Shown piece after piece: positions 48,733 to 58,589 of a stretch of DNA of 64,000 nucleotides; within the stretch, counting starts at the first letter, position 1, and each line of letters starts with the position of its first letter. Source of the DNA: Streptomyces sp. CB02400 (GTDB lineage Bacteria > Actinomycetota > Actinomycetes > Streptomycetales > Streptomycetaceae). Under the pieces are notes generated by a model, which searched no databases, was not told the origin of the DNA, and saw only the letters and a program-made list of their open reading frames with translations. The position numbers and the translations under genes were made by a program. The stretch covers positions 186,001-250,000 of the forward strand of contig NZ_LIWB01000005.1 in NCBI RefSeq assembly GCF_001905725.1. Reading direction: 5' to 3'.

Positions 48733-50262
48733 ATGGGCATTCTCACTCTCCTGCGGAACGCGTTCGGCCGGTCACGCAAAGCGAGGTCCGCCGAAGCGGA
48801 GGGTGCGGCGGACGCCGCCGAGACGGCGAGCACGTCCCCGGCATCGCCCACCCCGACGAAGCCGGCCCCGAAGGTCCCGTCCCCGTCCCCCGAGCCCACC
48901 CCCGCGCCCCGCACGGCCTCGGTCCCGGAACCCCGCGAGGAACACGACCTGGTCTCCGCGGCCTTCGACAACATCACGGTCCCCAAGCCCACCCGCTCGG
49001 ACGACCCCACGGCCCCCGCCCAGGAAGCCAAGGCGACCCCGGAGCCCGACCCCGCACCCGAACCGAAGGCAGAGCCCGAACCGGAAGCCAGGCAGGAACC
49101 CACGCCTGAGCCGGCAGCCGAGGCAGAGCCGGAAGCCGAGCCGACGGCAGAAGCCGAGGCGAAGCCCGAGGCCACCACCGAGGCCGAGCCGGAGCCGGCT
49201 GCCAAGGCGGAGCCTGAGGCCGAGGCTGAAGCCGAGCTGACGTCCACGGCAGAGGCAGAGGCGAAGCCCGAGGCCACCACCGAGGCCGAGCCGGAGCCGG
49301 CTGCCAAGGCGGAGCCTGAGGTCGAGGCCGAGGTGGAAGAGAAGCCCGAGGCTGTCACTGAGCCCGCGGCCGCCGACGGCGAGGACGCCCCACAGGGGCC
49401 ACCCGCACCCGACGACGAGAGCAGCACGGGCGGTGCGGGTGGGAACGAATCCCCGGCCGAAGGCGAAGCCGAGGCCGCACCCGAGCCGGAAGCCGAGCCG
49501 ACGGCAGAGGCCGAGGCGAAGCCCGAGGCCACCACTGAGGCCGAGCTCAAGACGGAGCCGGAGGCAGAGGTCGAAGGCGAGGCCGAGCAGCCCACCCCGA
49601 AGCCGGCCCCCGCCACACCCCCCACAAAGCTCCGCAACACCACCCTCACCACCGCCTACAAAGCAGCCGGCGCCACCCTCAAGAAGCACGACCTCACCGG
49701 CACCCGCGCCAAGATCTACCTCGTCCTCGACCGCTCCGCGAGCATGCGCCCGTACTACAAGGACGGCTCCGCCCAGGCCCTCGCCGAGCAGACCCTCGCC
49801 CTCGCCGCCCACGTCGACACCGAGGCCACCCTCCACGTCACGTTCTTCTCCACCGAACTGGACGGCACCGGCGAGCTGACCCTCACCGACCACGAGAACA
49901 AGATCGACGAGCTGCACGCCGGCCTCGGCCGCATGGGCCGTACCAGCTACCACGCGGCCGTCGAGGCCGTCCTCACGAAGCACGCCGAGGAGCCGGCCGG
50001 CACCCCCGCCCTGGTGGTCTTCCAGACGGACGGCGCCCCCGACGCCAAGACCCCCGCCACCCAGGCCCTCACCGACGCGGCGAAGAACCACCCCACCGTG
50101 TTCTTCTCCTTCGTCGCCTTCGGTGAGCACGACAACAAGGCCTTCGACTACCTCCGCAAGCTGAAGACGGAGAACACCTCCTTCTTCCACGCGGGCCCCA
50201 CCCCCCGCGAGCTCACGGACAAGGAGCTCTACGAAGGCGTACTGGCGTCCTGGCGCCCGTAA
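48733..50262 (+). CDS. VWA-domain protein with long acidic repeat linker
   Basis: Protein of 509 residues. The N-terminus [19 protein letters not shown] is followed by about 285 residues of Pro/Glu/Ala-rich low complexity, including near-identical units [20 protein letters not shown] (three copies, the last shortened). A von Willebrand A domain (about 325-505) has the MIDAS motif D333-R-S-A-S, with the later Thr and TDG. The VWA part resembles the TerF-like tellurite-resistance VWA domain. No signal peptide, so it is cytoplasmic. ATG at 48733. Ends at a strong terminator before metG. Confidence 0.85.
   Translation: MGILTLLRNAFGRSRKARSAEAEGAADAAETASTSPASPTPTKPAPKVPSPSPEPTPAPRTASVPEPREEHDLVSAAFDNITVPKPTRSDDPTAPAQEAKATPEPDPAPEPKAEPEPEARQEPTPEPAAEAEPEAEPTAEAEAKPEATTEAEPEPAAKAEPEAEAEAELTSTAEAEAKPEATTEAEPEPAAKAEPEVEAEVEEKPEAVTEPAAADGEDAPQGPPAPDDESSTGGAGGNESPAEGEAEAAPEPEAEPTAEAEAKPEATTEAELKTEPEAEVEGEAEQPTPKPAPATPPTKLRNTTLTTAYKAAGATLKKHDLTGTRAKIYLVLDRSASMRPYYKDGSAQALAEQTLALAAHVDTEATLHVTFFSTELDGTGELTLTDHENKIDELHAGLGRMGRTSYHAAVEAVLTKHAEEPAGTPALVVFQTDGAPDAKTPATQALTDAAKNHPTVFFSFVAFGEHDNKAFDYLRKLKTENTSFFHAGPTPRELTDKELYEGVLASWRP
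49144..49550. repeat. In-frame DNA repeats in the VWA gene linker
   Basis: Units beginning GAAGCCGAGGCGAAGCCCGA (near 49149, 49257 and 49507) are almost identical over 45-70 bases and lie in frame. They are prone to recombination, so linker length may vary between strains. Confidence 0.75.
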
Positions 50263-50279
50263 ACCCTTCCTGACCTCTG

Positions 50280-50314
50280 TCGGGGGGCGGACGGAATTCC
50301 CGTCCGCCCCCCGA
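50280..50314 (+). terminator. Terminator after the VWA gene
   Basis: Perfect 15-bp stem (50280-50294 with 50300-50314), loop AATTC. Confidence 0.88.
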
Positions 50315-50358
50315 AACGCGTGTGAGTCGATCTCCACGAGCCCAGTAGGATTTCGACC

Positions 50359-51975
50359 ATGGCGGCCACTGGATCCGAGAAGCAGGGGGCGAAGGCGTAC
50401 TACGTCTCGACCCCCATCTACTACGTCAACGACGCTCCTCACCTGGGCCACGCCTATACGACCGTCGCAGGCGACGTGCTCACCCGCTGGCACCGCCAGC
50501 GCGGCGAGAAGGTGTGGTACCTCACCGGCACGGACGAGCACGGTCAGAAGATCATGCGCACGGCCGAGGCGAACGGGGTCACCCCGCAGGCCTGGGCCGA
50601 CAAGCTCGTCACGGAGTCGTGGAAACCCCTCTGGGAGCACCTCGACATCGCGAACGACGACTTCATCCGCACCACGCAGAAGCGGCACACCGACCGCGTC
50701 CAGGAGTTCGTGCAGGACCTGTACGACAAGGGCGAGATCTACAAGGGCGGCTACGAGGGCCCGTACTGCGTGGGCTGCGAGGAGTACAAGCTCCCCGGCG
50801 AGCTGCTCGACGGCGAGGGCGAGTACGCGGGCCAGAAGCTGTGCCCGATCCACAAGAAGCCGGTGGAGATCCTCAGCGAGGAGAACTACTTCTTCAAGCT
50901 CAGCGAGTACGGCGAGAAGCTCCTCGCCCACTACGAGGCCAACCCGGGCTTCATCCAGCCCGAGTCCGCGCGCAACGAGGTCGTGAACTTCGTCCGCCAG
51001 GGCCTGCAGGACCTGTCCATCTCCCGCTCGACGTTCGACTGGGGCATCCCGATCCCCTGGGACGAGAAGCACGTCATCTACGTGTGGGTCGACGCGCTGC
51101 TGAACTACGCCACGGCGGTCGGCTACAACGAGAACCCGGAGAAGTTCGAGGCCACCTTCCCCGCCGACGTGCACCTGGTCGGCAAGGACATCCTCCGCTT
51201 CCACGCGATCATCTGGCCGGCCATGCTGATGGCGCAGGGCCTCCCGCTGCCCGGGAAGGTCGCCGCGAACGGCTGGCTGATGGTCGGCGGCGAGAAGATG
51301 AGCAAGTCCAACCTGACCGGCATCAAGCCGCAGGACCTGACCTCGCACTTCGGCGTGGACGCGTACCGCTGGTACTTCCTGCGGGCGATCGCCTTCGGCC
51401 AGGACGGCAGCTTCTCCTGGGAGGACTTCTCCGCCCGCTACACCAGCGAGCTGGCGAACGACTACGGCAACCTGGCGTCCCGCGTGGCCGCGATGGTCGG
51501 CAAGTACTTCGGCGGCGAGCTGCCGGCGTCGACGGCCGACGGCGAGGCCGAGCGGGCGGTCCACGACGGCCTGGCGAAGGCGGTCGCGGAGGCGGACCGG
51601 AAGATCGGCGAGGAGCTGGACTTCCAGGGCGGCATCCTGGCGGTGTTCGACTTCGTGAAGCAGGTCAACGGCTACATCACGGAGCAGGAGCCCTGGAAGG
51701 TCGCCAAGGACACCTCCGACGAGGGCAGGGCGCGCCTGGCGACGATCCTCTACACGGCCGCGGAGTCCCTGCGCGCGGTGGCGGTCCTGCTCAACCCGGT
51801 CATGCCGGAGACCTCCGCCAAGCTCTGGGACTCCCTCGGCGCGGAGGCCGGCCTCGGCGCCCTGGCGGACCAGAAGGTCCAGGAGGCCGGCACCTGGGGC
51901 GTCCTGCCCGCCGGCTCGACGGTCACCAAGGGTTCGGTCCTCTTCCCGCGTCTCGAAGAGAAGCCGACCGCGTAA
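50359..51975 (+). CDS. metG: Methionyl-tRNA synthetase
   Basis: Class I synthetase of 538 residues that charges tRNA-Met. HIGH motif is H28-L-G-H31 and KMSKS is residues 313-317 (EKMSKSN). A zinc knuckle is seen as YCVGCEEY...KLCPIHKKP in the connective-peptide region. The Rossmann core opens with YYVSTPIYYVNDAPHLGHAYTT. There is no C-terminal dimerisation (EMAP-like) domain, as usual for actinobacterial MetRS. ATG at 50359. Followed by a terminator, so probably its own transcription unit. Confidence 0.98.
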   Translation: MAATGSEKQGAKAYYVSTPIYYVNDAPHLGHAYTTVAGDVLTRWHRQRGEKVWYLTGTDEHGQKIMRTAEANGVTPQAWADKLVTESWKPLWEHLDIANDDFIRTTQKRHTDRVQEFVQDLYDKGEIYKGGYEGPYCVGCEEYKLPGELLDGEGEYAGQKLCPIHKKPVEILSEENYFFKLSEYGEKLLAHYEANPGFIQPESARNEVVNFVRQGLQDLSISRSTFDWGIPIPWDEKHVIYVWVDALLNYATAVGYNENPEKFEATFPADVHLVGKDILRFHAIIWPAMLMAQGLPLPGKVAANGWLMVGGEKMSKSNLTGIKPQDLTSHFGVDAYRWYFLRAIAFGQDGSFSWEDFSARYTSELANDYGNLASRVAAMVGKYFGGELPASTADGEAERAVHDGLAKAVAEADRKIGEELDFQGGILAVFDFVKQVNGYITEQEPWKVAKDTSDEGRARLATILYTAAESLRAVAVLLNPVMPETSAKLWDSLGAEAGLGALADQKVQEAGTWGVLPAGSTVTKGSVLFPRLEEKPTA

Positions 51976-51991
51976 CACGCTCGCTACAGCC

Positions 51992-52028
51992 GGGGCCCAG
52001 GACGGAGGGAAACCTTCTCCTGGGCCCC
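51992..52028 (+). terminator. Terminator after metG
   Basis: GGGGCCCAGGA / TCCTGGGCCCC, 11 bp, 15-base loop. Confidence 0.8.
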
Positions 52029-52098
52029 TCCGCTTGCGAAGATCATGTGAAGACGGTCGAGATCCGGCCGTCACCACTCACGTGGGGGGACCCGTTCC

Positions 52099-52464
52099 AT
52101 GGCACTCTTCGGCAACGCGCACACCGTCGACCCGGCCCAGGCGCAGCAGGACTACGCCCGTCTGCTGGGCCACGGCGAGCAGGTGCACGCCGCGTTCCTG
52201 CTGATCCGCGACACCATCCTGTTCACCGACCGCCGCCTGATCATGGTCGACAAGCAGGGCATCACCGGCAAGAAGGTGGAGTACCACTCCGTCCCGTACC
52301 GCAGCATCACGCACTTCGCGGTGGAGACGGCCGGCACCTTCGACCTCGACGCCGAACTCAAGATCTGGATCTCCGGTTCCCCGACCCCCATCGAGAAGAC
52401 CTTCACCAAGGGCGTCGACATCTACGAGGTCCAGGCGATCCTCACCCAGTTCGTGGCGCGGTAG
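52099..52464 (+). CDS. Bacterial PH-domain protein
   Basis: Cytoplasmic protein of 121 residues consisting of one bacterial pleckstrin-homology-like domain (bPH_1 type): LLIRDTILFTDRRLIMVDKQGITGKKVEYHSVPYRSITHFAVETAGTFDLDAELKIWISG. Length and order are typical. No ligand is known for the family. ATG at 52099 after GTGGGGGGA. Confidence 0.88.
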   Translation: MALFGNAHTVDPAQAQQDYARLLGHGEQVHAAFLLIRDTILFTDRRLIMVDKQGITGKKVEYHSVPYRSITHFAVETAGTFDLDAELKIWISGSPTPIEKTFTKGVDIYEVQAILTQFVAR

Positions 52465-52499
52465 CCGCCGGCACGACGCGCACCGACGGGCCCGGGAAC

Positions 52500-52525
52500 C
52501 ACCGTGTCCGGGCCCGGACACGGTG
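52500..52525. repeat. Perfect 26-base palindrome upstream of glycosyltransferase gene
   Basis: CACCGTGTCCGGG (52500-52512) followed immediately by its reverse complement CCCGGACACGGTG (52513-52525). It ends 17 bases before the glycosyltransferase ATG. It could be a terminator for the PH-domain gene or a leader/operator site. Confidence 0.8.
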
Positions 52526-52542
52526 CGGGTAATGTCCGGAGG

Positions 52543-54477
52543 ATGCCAGGACTCAAGGTCAGCGTCATCGTTCCCGTCTACAACACCGGTCAGTACGTCG
52601 ACGAGTGCGCGCCGTCGCTGCTCGGACAGAGCCTGCCGGCCGACGAGTACGAGGTGATCTACGTCGACGACGGGTCGACGGACGACACGCTGGGCCGGCT
52701 GGAGAAGCTCGCGGCCGGGCACCCGAACGTCCAGGTGCACACCCGGCCCAACTCGGGCTGGCCGGGCGCGCCGCGCAACCTCGGCATGCGGCACGCCAAG
52801 GGCGAGTACGTGCAGTTCGTCGACCACGACGACAAGCTCGGGACCGAGGCCCTGGAGCGGCTGTACGAGCACGCGAAGCGCAACGACGCCGACGTGGTGA
52901 TCGGCAAGATGTCCAGCACGATGGTCCGCCCCCGACGGCTGTTCCGGCACACGGTGGACGCCTGCACGATCGAGAACGACGAACTGATGCAGAGCCTGTC
53001 GCCGCACAAGATGTTCCGGCGGGCCTTCGTCGAGGAGCACGGGCTGCGGTTCCCGGAGGGGCCGTGGATCCTGGAGGACCTGGCCTTCGTCACCGCCGCC
53101 TATCTGAAGGCGGAACGCATCTCCGTCCTCGCCGACTACCCCTGCTACTACTGGATGAAGCGGGACGACGGCGGCAACAACACCCGGCACCGGTTCAACC
53201 CGCGGCACGGGTTCTGGCCCAACTGCCGCACGATCGTCCGCGGGATCAAGGACGGCACCACCCCCTCCGACGACATCGACGCGCTGCAGAACCGGCTGCT
53301 GCACCGCCTGTACCACGTGGAGGTCCTCTCCAGGGCCCGGGAGCCCGAGATCCTCCGCGAGGACCGGGCCGAGCAGCTGCCGCGCTTCGAGGCGGCCCGC
53401 GAGGTGGCGCTGGAGGAGTTCCCGCCGGCCGTGCGGGAGGGACTGCCCGGAGTGTCGCGGGTCCGCGCCGAACTGCTGGAGAGCGGTGACTTCGACGGGG
53501 CGCGGGCGTTCGCCGAGCACATCCGCGCGGTGAAGGCGCGCGGCGAGGCCGGCCCGCTGCGGTGGGAGGACGGCTGCCTGGTCGCCGACATCACGCTGGA
53601 CCTGCTGCGCGGGGACGGCGAGCCGCTGGTCCTGGTCGAGCGGGACGGCAGGTGGTGGCTGGACCCGGAGCTGCTGGACGGCGTGCCGGGCGCCGAGGAC
53701 GGGTACGAGGTGCGCGATCCGTTCCGGCTGGCGTACGCGGAGATCGTGGTCAAGGACCGGGACCGGGAGGACTGGTGGTACCCGGAGGGTGACCTGGAGG
53801 TCCGGCTCGAACCGGCCGGCGACGGACGGTCCCGGCCGGTCGCGTCCGGGCGGCTGCGCATCGACCCGGAGCGGCTGGCCGGCGGCGGGCCCCTGGGGCG
53901 CGGGGTGTACGACGTGTGGGCGTTCGTCCAGCTGCTGGGCGTCGACCGGATGGTCCGGGTGACCGGCGGGGGTGACCCGGGCACCCCGGCCGCGGGCCCG
54001 GCGCTGACCGGTGGGCGGCTCGCGCTGCCGTACTGGACGGCCGGCGGCCAGCTCGCCCTCGACCTGGACCAGCGACAGCGCCGGTTCGGCCCCGACACGG
54101 CCGGGGCCGCCGCCGCCAACGACGCGCGCGCCGGACGGTCGCTGCCGCTGCCGTACGTGACGGTGGCGTCCGGTGGCCAGGCGCGCGTCAAGGCCGCGGT
54201 GTCCGCGCTGACGGTGACCGCCGAGCTGGTCCCCGCCGCCGACGGGACGACGGTGCGGCTGCGCCTCCCCGCCCGCCTCGGCCTCGCGGACGGACGCCAC
54301 CCGGTCACCTTCCCGAAGGCGGACACCCCGGTCGCGTACGCCGTCGTCAGCGACGGGGAGCTGCTGCGGCTGGAAGGCCCGGCCTACGCGGCCGGCACCG
54401 GACGCCGACTCCTCGACGCGGTCGCGGGCAACCGCCGGGCCCGGCGCGTACGGAGCCGGCTGGGCCGGCGGCACTGA
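52543..54477 (+). CDS. GT2 glycosyltransferase with long C-terminal domain
   Basis: Family 2 glycosyltransferase of 644 residues. The GT-A domain (about 3-220) shows VSVIVPVYNTGQYVDECAPSLLGQSL, YVDDGSTDDT, RPNSGWPGAPRNLGMRHAKGEYVQFVDHDD (DxD-type metal site) and EDLAFVTAAY. Two C-terminal beta-rich regions (about 330-480 and 490-620) resemble those of teichoic-acid-type polymer glycosyltransferases. ATG at 52543 with CCGGAGG. Likely makes a cell-surface glycan, from a cytoplasmic or membrane-associated position. Ends at a strong bidirectional terminator facing aspS. Confidence 0.9.
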   Translation: MPGLKVSVIVPVYNTGQYVDECAPSLLGQSLPADEYEVIYVDDGSTDDTLGRLEKLAAGHPNVQVHTRPNSGWPGAPRNLGMRHAKGEYVQFVDHDDKLGTEALERLYEHAKRNDADVVIGKMSSTMVRPRRLFRHTVDACTIENDELMQSLSPHKMFRRAFVEEHGLRFPEGPWILEDLAFVTAAYLKAERISVLADYPCYYWMKRDDGGNNTRHRFNPRHGFWPNCRTIVRGIKDGTTPSDDIDALQNRLLHRLYHVEVLSRAREPEILREDRAEQLPRFEAAREVALEEFPPAVREGLPGVSRVRAELLESGDFDGARAFAEHIRAVKARGEAGPLRWEDGCLVADITLDLLRGDGEPLVLVERDGRWWLDPELLDGVPGAEDGYEVRDPFRLAYAEIVVKDRDREDWWYPEGDLEVRLEPAGDGRSRPVASGRLRIDPERLAGGGPLGRGVYDVWAFVQLLGVDRMVRVTGGGDPGTPAAGPALTGGRLALPYWTAGGQLALDLDQRQRRFGPDTAGAAAANDARAGRSLPLPYVTVASGGQARVKAAVSALTVTAELVPAADGTTVRLRLPARLGLADGRHPVTFPKADTPVAYAVVSDGELLRLEGPAYAAGTGRRLLDAVAGNRRARRVRSRLGRRH

Positions 54478-54496
54478 CCTCGTCCGGCCGCGCGGA

Positions 54497-54540
54497 CGGC
54501 GAAGGGCCCGGAACCGGTGTCGGTTCCGGGCCCTTCGCCG
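54497..54540. terminator. Bidirectional terminator between glycosyltransferase and aspS
   Basis: Perfect 19-bp stem (54497-54515 with 54522-54540), 6-base loop, between convergent genes. Confidence 0.92.
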
Positions 54541-54549
54541 TGGCCGGGG

Positions 54550-56313
54550 TTACTTCGGCTGAGGCTTGCGCACCGTCAGGTGCAGCTCCTTCAGGCGGGC
54601 CTCCTCCAGCTCCGTCGGCGCGCCCATCATCAGGTCCTGGGCGTTGCCGTTGAGCGGGAAGGCGATGGTCTCGCGGATGTTGGGCTCGTCGGCGAGGAGC
54701 ATGACGATGCGGTCCACGCCGGGGGCGATGCCGCCGTGCGGCGGGGCGCCGAAGCGGAACGCGCGGAGCATGCCGGCGAACTTCTCCTCGACCGTCTCAC
54801 GGTCGTAGCCCGCGATCTCGAACGCCTTGAGCATGATCTCCGGCTCGTGGTTCCGGATCGCGCCCGAGGACAGTTCGACACCGTTGCAGACGATGTCGTA
54901 CTGCCAGCCGAGGATGTCCAGCGGGTCCTGGGTCTCCAGGGCCTCCAGACCGCCCTGCGGCATCGAGAACGGGTTGTGCGAGAAGTCGATCGCGCCGGTC
55001 TCCTCGTCCTTCTCGTACATCGGGAAGTCGACGATCCAGCAGAAGCGGAAGACGTTCTCCTCGAACTGGCCGGCGCGCTTGGCGGCCTCGACCCGCACCG
55101 CACCCATGATCTTGGAGACCTCGTCGAACTCGCCCGCGCCGAAGAACACCGCGTGGCCGGGGGCCAGGGAGAGCCGCTTGGTCAGCTCCGCGACGTTCTC
55201 CTCGGTGAGGAACTTCGCGATCGGACCGCTCAGCGTGCCGTCCTCGCCGACGCGCACCCACGCCAGGCCCTTCGCGCCCTGGGAGACCGCGTAGTCGCCG
55301 AGCTGGTCGAAGAACTTGCGGGGCTGGCCGGACACGTCCGGCACCGGCAGGGCGCGTACGTGCTTGCCGGCGAAGGCCTTGAACTCCGAGCCCTCGAAGA
55401 TGTCGGTGATGTCGACGAGCTCCAGTTTGGCGCGCAGGTCCGGCTTGTCGGAGCCGTACTTCAGCATCGCCTCGCGGAACGGGATCCGCGGGAACGGGGA
55501 CGTCACATGACGGCCGTCGCCGAACTCCTCGAACAGCTCGGTCATGAGCTTCTCGATCGGCTGGAAGACGTCCTCCTGCTCGACGAAGCTCATCTCGACG
55601 TCGAGCTGGTAGAACTCGCCCGGCGAGCGGTCCGCGCGGGCGTCCTCGTCACGGAAGCAGGGCGCGATCTGGAAGTAGCGGTCGAAGCCGGAGATCATCA
55701 GCAGCTGCTTGAACTGCTGCGGCGCCTGCGGCAGCGCGTAGAACCTGCCGGGGTTCAGGCGGGACGGGACCACGAAGTCACGGGCGCCCTCCGGGGAGGT
55801 GGCGCTCAGGATCGGCGTCGCCATCTCGTTGAAGCCCAGCGCGGTCATCTTGTGGCGGATCGCCGAGATGACCTGCGTACGCAGCATGATGTTGCGGTGC
55901 ATGCGCTCGCGGCGCAGGTCCAGGAAGCGGTACTCCAGACGCCGCTCCTCGTTGACACCGTCCTCGGCGTTGATCGTGAAGGGGAGCGGGGCGGCGGCGC
56001 CCAGCACCTCGACCACGGAGACCTCGACCTCGACCTCACCGGTCGGCAGCTCGGGGTTGACGTTCTCCGTACCGCGCGAGACGACCTTGCCGTCGACGCG
56101 GACCACGGTCTCCTTGGAGAGCTTGTCCAGCGCCTCGTACGCCTCGGTGCCCGGGCGGGCCACGAGCTGCGTGATGCCGTGGTGATCGCGCAGATCGATG
56201 AAGAGGATGCCGCCCAGGTCGCGCCGATTGTGCAGCCAGCCACTCAGCCGGACGTCGGTGCCGACGTCAGAGGCGCGGAGCTCGCCGCAGGTGTGGGACC
56301 TGTACCGATGCAT
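54550..56313 (-). CDS. aspS: Aspartyl-tRNA synthetase
   Basis: Class IIb synthetase of 587 residues, bacterial type. OB-fold anticodon-binding domain (about 1-110: [24 protein letters not shown]), motif 2 [25 protein letters not shown], the bacterial GAD insertion domain (about 300-420) and motif 3 [13 protein letters not shown]. If, as usual for streptomycetes, an asparaginyl-tRNA synthetase exists elsewhere the enzyme is discriminating; otherwise it feeds GatCAB. The window cannot decide this. ATG at 56313. Confidence 0.98.
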   Translation of the reverse strand: MHRYRSHTCGELRASDVGTDVRLSGWLHNRRDLGGILFIDLRDHHGITQLVARPGTEAYEALDKLSKETVVRVDGKVVSRGTENVNPELPTGEVEVEVSVVEVLGAAAPLPFTINAEDGVNEERRLEYRFLDLRRERMHRNIMLRTQVISAIRHKMTALGFNEMATPILSATSPEGARDFVVPSRLNPGRFYALPQAPQQFKQLLMISGFDRYFQIAPCFRDEDARADRSPGEFYQLDVEMSFVEQEDVFQPIEKLMTELFEEFGDGRHVTSPFPRIPFREAMLKYGSDKPDLRAKLELVDITDIFEGSEFKAFAGKHVRALPVPDVSGQPRKFFDQLGDYAVSQGAKGLAWVRVGEDGTLSGPIAKFLTEENVAELTKRLSLAPGHAVFFGAGEFDEVSKIMGAVRVEAAKRAGQFEENVFRFCWIVDFPMYEKDEETGAIDFSHNPFSMPQGGLEALETQDPLDILGWQYDIVCNGVELSSGAIRNHEPEIMLKAFEIAGYDRETVEEKFAGMLRAFRFGAPPHGGIAPGVDRIVMLLADEPNIRETIAFPLNGNAQDLMMGAPTELEEARLKELHLTVRKPQPK

Positions 56314-56458
56314 CGTCGTTCATCCAGCCTTCGCGGATCGGGGTCGTTGTTTCACGTGAAACTCCCCCCAAGCCTACCGGCCGGGCCAAGATCGCTTCTC
56401 CGTCATTACCGGCCGGGCGCAGTGGCAGTTTTCGACACCATCTTCATAAAGTGGTGCA

Positions 56459-58582
56459 ATGCGCACTGGTGAGCCCCTGCCCGCCCTGGGGGACGTCCTC
56501 GCCGCCCTCGACACCGGCCTGTGGCACTGGGACACCGCGGCCGGGCTGGTCACGGTCGACGCCGTGGCGGCACGGCTGCTCGGGCTCCCCGCCGAACAGG
56601 TCACCCTCACGGAGGCCCAGGTACGAGCCCGCCTGCACCCCGTCGACTGGAATGAGATCACCGGAGTGGTCCAGCTCGCCGTCGCCGAGGGCACCCTCGC
56701 CGAGGTACGCATCCGGATCATGGACGACCAGAACCGGGTCGTCCGGGTGGTGCGCAGCCGCTCCAAGCCCTCCTTCGACCGCGCCCGCAAGGCGTACGTC
56801 CTGACCGGCAGCCTCCAGGAGGTCACCGAGCCCACCCCGGGCACGCCCGCCGGGCGCAGCGCGGTCACCGGCGACTGGCGGCGCTCACGGGAGGCGTTCC
56901 TGCTGGACGCGGGCCGGGCGCTGGCGGAGGCGCGGTCGACGCAGGAGGTGCTGCGGGTCGCGGCCAACCTGTCGATGCCGGGCTTCTCACCGGACGGACT
57001 GGCCGTTTTCGGCGTCGAGGGCGACCGGCTCACGATCATCGGCCACCACGGCCAGGATCCCGACGACCACCACCCGTTCACGTACATGCCGCTGGACACG
57101 GACTACCCGGCCGCCGAGGTGGTGCGCACGGGCCGCGCGGTCTACCTCTCCTCCCCGGCGCAGTACAAGGCCCGCTACCCGCTCACCTGGCCGCTCGCCC
57201 AGCGCTTCGGCCGCCAGTCCTGGGCCTTCCTGCCGCTGACCTCGTCCGGCCGCACGATGGGCGCCTGGCTGGCGGCCTTCGCCTACCCGGTCGCGTTCAC
57301 CCCCGACGAGCGTTCCGTGCTGACCACGGTCGCCCGGATGCTGGCCCAGGCGCTGTCCCGCGCGGGCACGGCCGAGAGCGAGAAGGCGCTGAGCGAGGGC
57401 CTGCAGCGCACGATGCTGCCCGAGCTCGGTCCGGGCATCCCGGGCATGAGCATCGCCGCCCGCTACGTCCCCACCGGCGGCGGGCTCCAGGTCGGCGGCG
57501 ACTGGTACGACGTCATCCCGCTGCCGAGCGGACGGTTCGCGATGGTCATCGGGGACGTCCAGGGCCATGACGTACGGGCGGCCGGGCTGATGGGCCAGCT
57601 ACGGATAGCCCTGCGGGCCTACTCCTCCGAGGGACACCGCCCCGACGCCGTGCTCTCCCGCGCCTCCCGCTTCCTGCACGGGATCAACGAGGCGGACCCG
57701 GTGGAGCTGCGCTTCGCGACCTGCCTGTACGTAGAGGTCGACCCGGTGATCGGAGTACTGGAGGTGGCCCGCGCCGGACATCCGGACCCGGTGATCCGCA
57801 TGGCCGACGGGACGGTGCTGGCCCGGCCGACGGCGGGCGGGCTGCCGCTGGGCATCGACCCGGACGCCGACTACCCCACCACCCGGCTCGTCCTGGAGTC
57901 CGGCGAGACCATGCTGATCTGCACGGACGGGCTGATCGAGACCGGTGGCCACGACCTGGAGACCGGCTGGCAGCGGCTGCGCGGCATCCTCGAGGAGCAC
58001 AAGGGCGACCAGGAGGAACTGGCCGACGCCCTGGTGCAGGCGGTGCACGGCCCCTCCTCCCACCACACCACCGGCCCGCTCGCCGACCGCCGCGAGGACG
58101 ACATCGCCATGATGCTGCTGTCCCGGGAGGGCGAGGGCTGCGGCTGCGGCGTGGGGTCGGACACGGTGGGGCCGCCGGTGCGCCGCACGGCGCTGACGGT
58201 GGCGCAGGCCGAGCCCGAGCGGGTCTCGGTGGCCCGCCAGCAACTGCGCGAACTCCTCCACGACTGGTCCTCGCCGGACCAGGTGGACTCGGCGGTGCTG
58301 CTGCTGTCGGAGATGCTCACCAACGTCCTCGTGCACACCGACACCGACGCCCTGCTGCTCGCCGAGGTCACCGGCGGCAGCGACGGCCGCCGGATGCGCA
58401 TCGAGGTCACCGACGCCGGCGACGACCTGCCGCACATGCGCCGGCCGGGCGAGCTGGCGTCCTCCGGACGCGGTCTGGTCCTGATCGAACTCCTCGCCCA
58501 CACCTGGGGCGTCGCCCCGCGCGGCGAGGGCAAGAGCATCTGGTTCGAGCTGTACGAGACGGAGGAGGCCGGTCCGCACTGA
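56459..58582 (+). CDS. PAS-GAF-SpoIIE-HATPase signalling protein
   Basis: Multidomain soluble regulator of 707 residues: PAS (about 12-120), GAF (about 155-310), SpoIIE/PP2C phosphatase (about 330-555: LQVGGDWYDVIPL, MVIGDVQGHDVRAAGLMG, MLICTDGLIETGG, EDDIAMML) and a C-terminal RsbW-like HATPase (about 580-700: LLLSEMLTNVLVHT, IEVTDAGDDLP, SGRGLVLIELLA). Phosphatase and anti-sigma-kinase-like modules in one chain imply a partner-switching pathway controlling a sigma factor. ATG at 56459; the ribosome site is weak. Confidence 0.93.
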   Translation: MRTGEPLPALGDVLAALDTGLWHWDTAAGLVTVDAVAARLLGLPAEQVTLTEAQVRARLHPVDWNEITGVVQLAVAEGTLAEVRIRIMDDQNRVVRVVRSRSKPSFDRARKAYVLTGSLQEVTEPTPGTPAGRSAVTGDWRRSREAFLLDAGRALAEARSTQEVLRVAANLSMPGFSPDGLAVFGVEGDRLTIIGHHGQDPDDHHPFTYMPLDTDYPAAEVVRTGRAVYLSSPAQYKARYPLTWPLAQRFGRQSWAFLPLTSSGRTMGAWLAAFAYPVAFTPDERSVLTTVARMLAQALSRAGTAESEKALSEGLQRTMLPELGPGIPGMSIAARYVPTGGGLQVGGDWYDVIPLPSGRFAMVIGDVQGHDVRAAGLMGQLRIALRAYSSEGHRPDAVLSRASRFLHGINEADPVELRFATCLYVEVDPVIGVLEVARAGHPDPVIRMADGTVLARPTAGGLPLGIDPDADYPTTRLVLESGETMLICTDGLIETGGHDLETGWQRLRGILEEHKGDQEELADALVQAVHGPSSHHTTGPLADRREDDIAMMLLSREGEGCGCGVGSDTVGPPVRRTALTVAQAEPERVSVARQQLRELLHDWSSPDQVDSAVLLLSEMLTNVLVHTDTDALLLAEVTGGSDGRRMRIEVTDAGDDLPHMRRPGELASSGRGLVLIELLAHTWGVAPRGEGKSIWFELYETEEAGPH

Positions 58583-58589
58583 ACCCCGC

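Noticed and set aside
48772..52077. Minus-strand open frame of about 1100 codons opposite the VWA and metG genes
   Set aside because: Spans two real genes, a terminator and an intergenic region on the other strand; low-complexity Leu/Gly/Arg composition typical of antisense frames.
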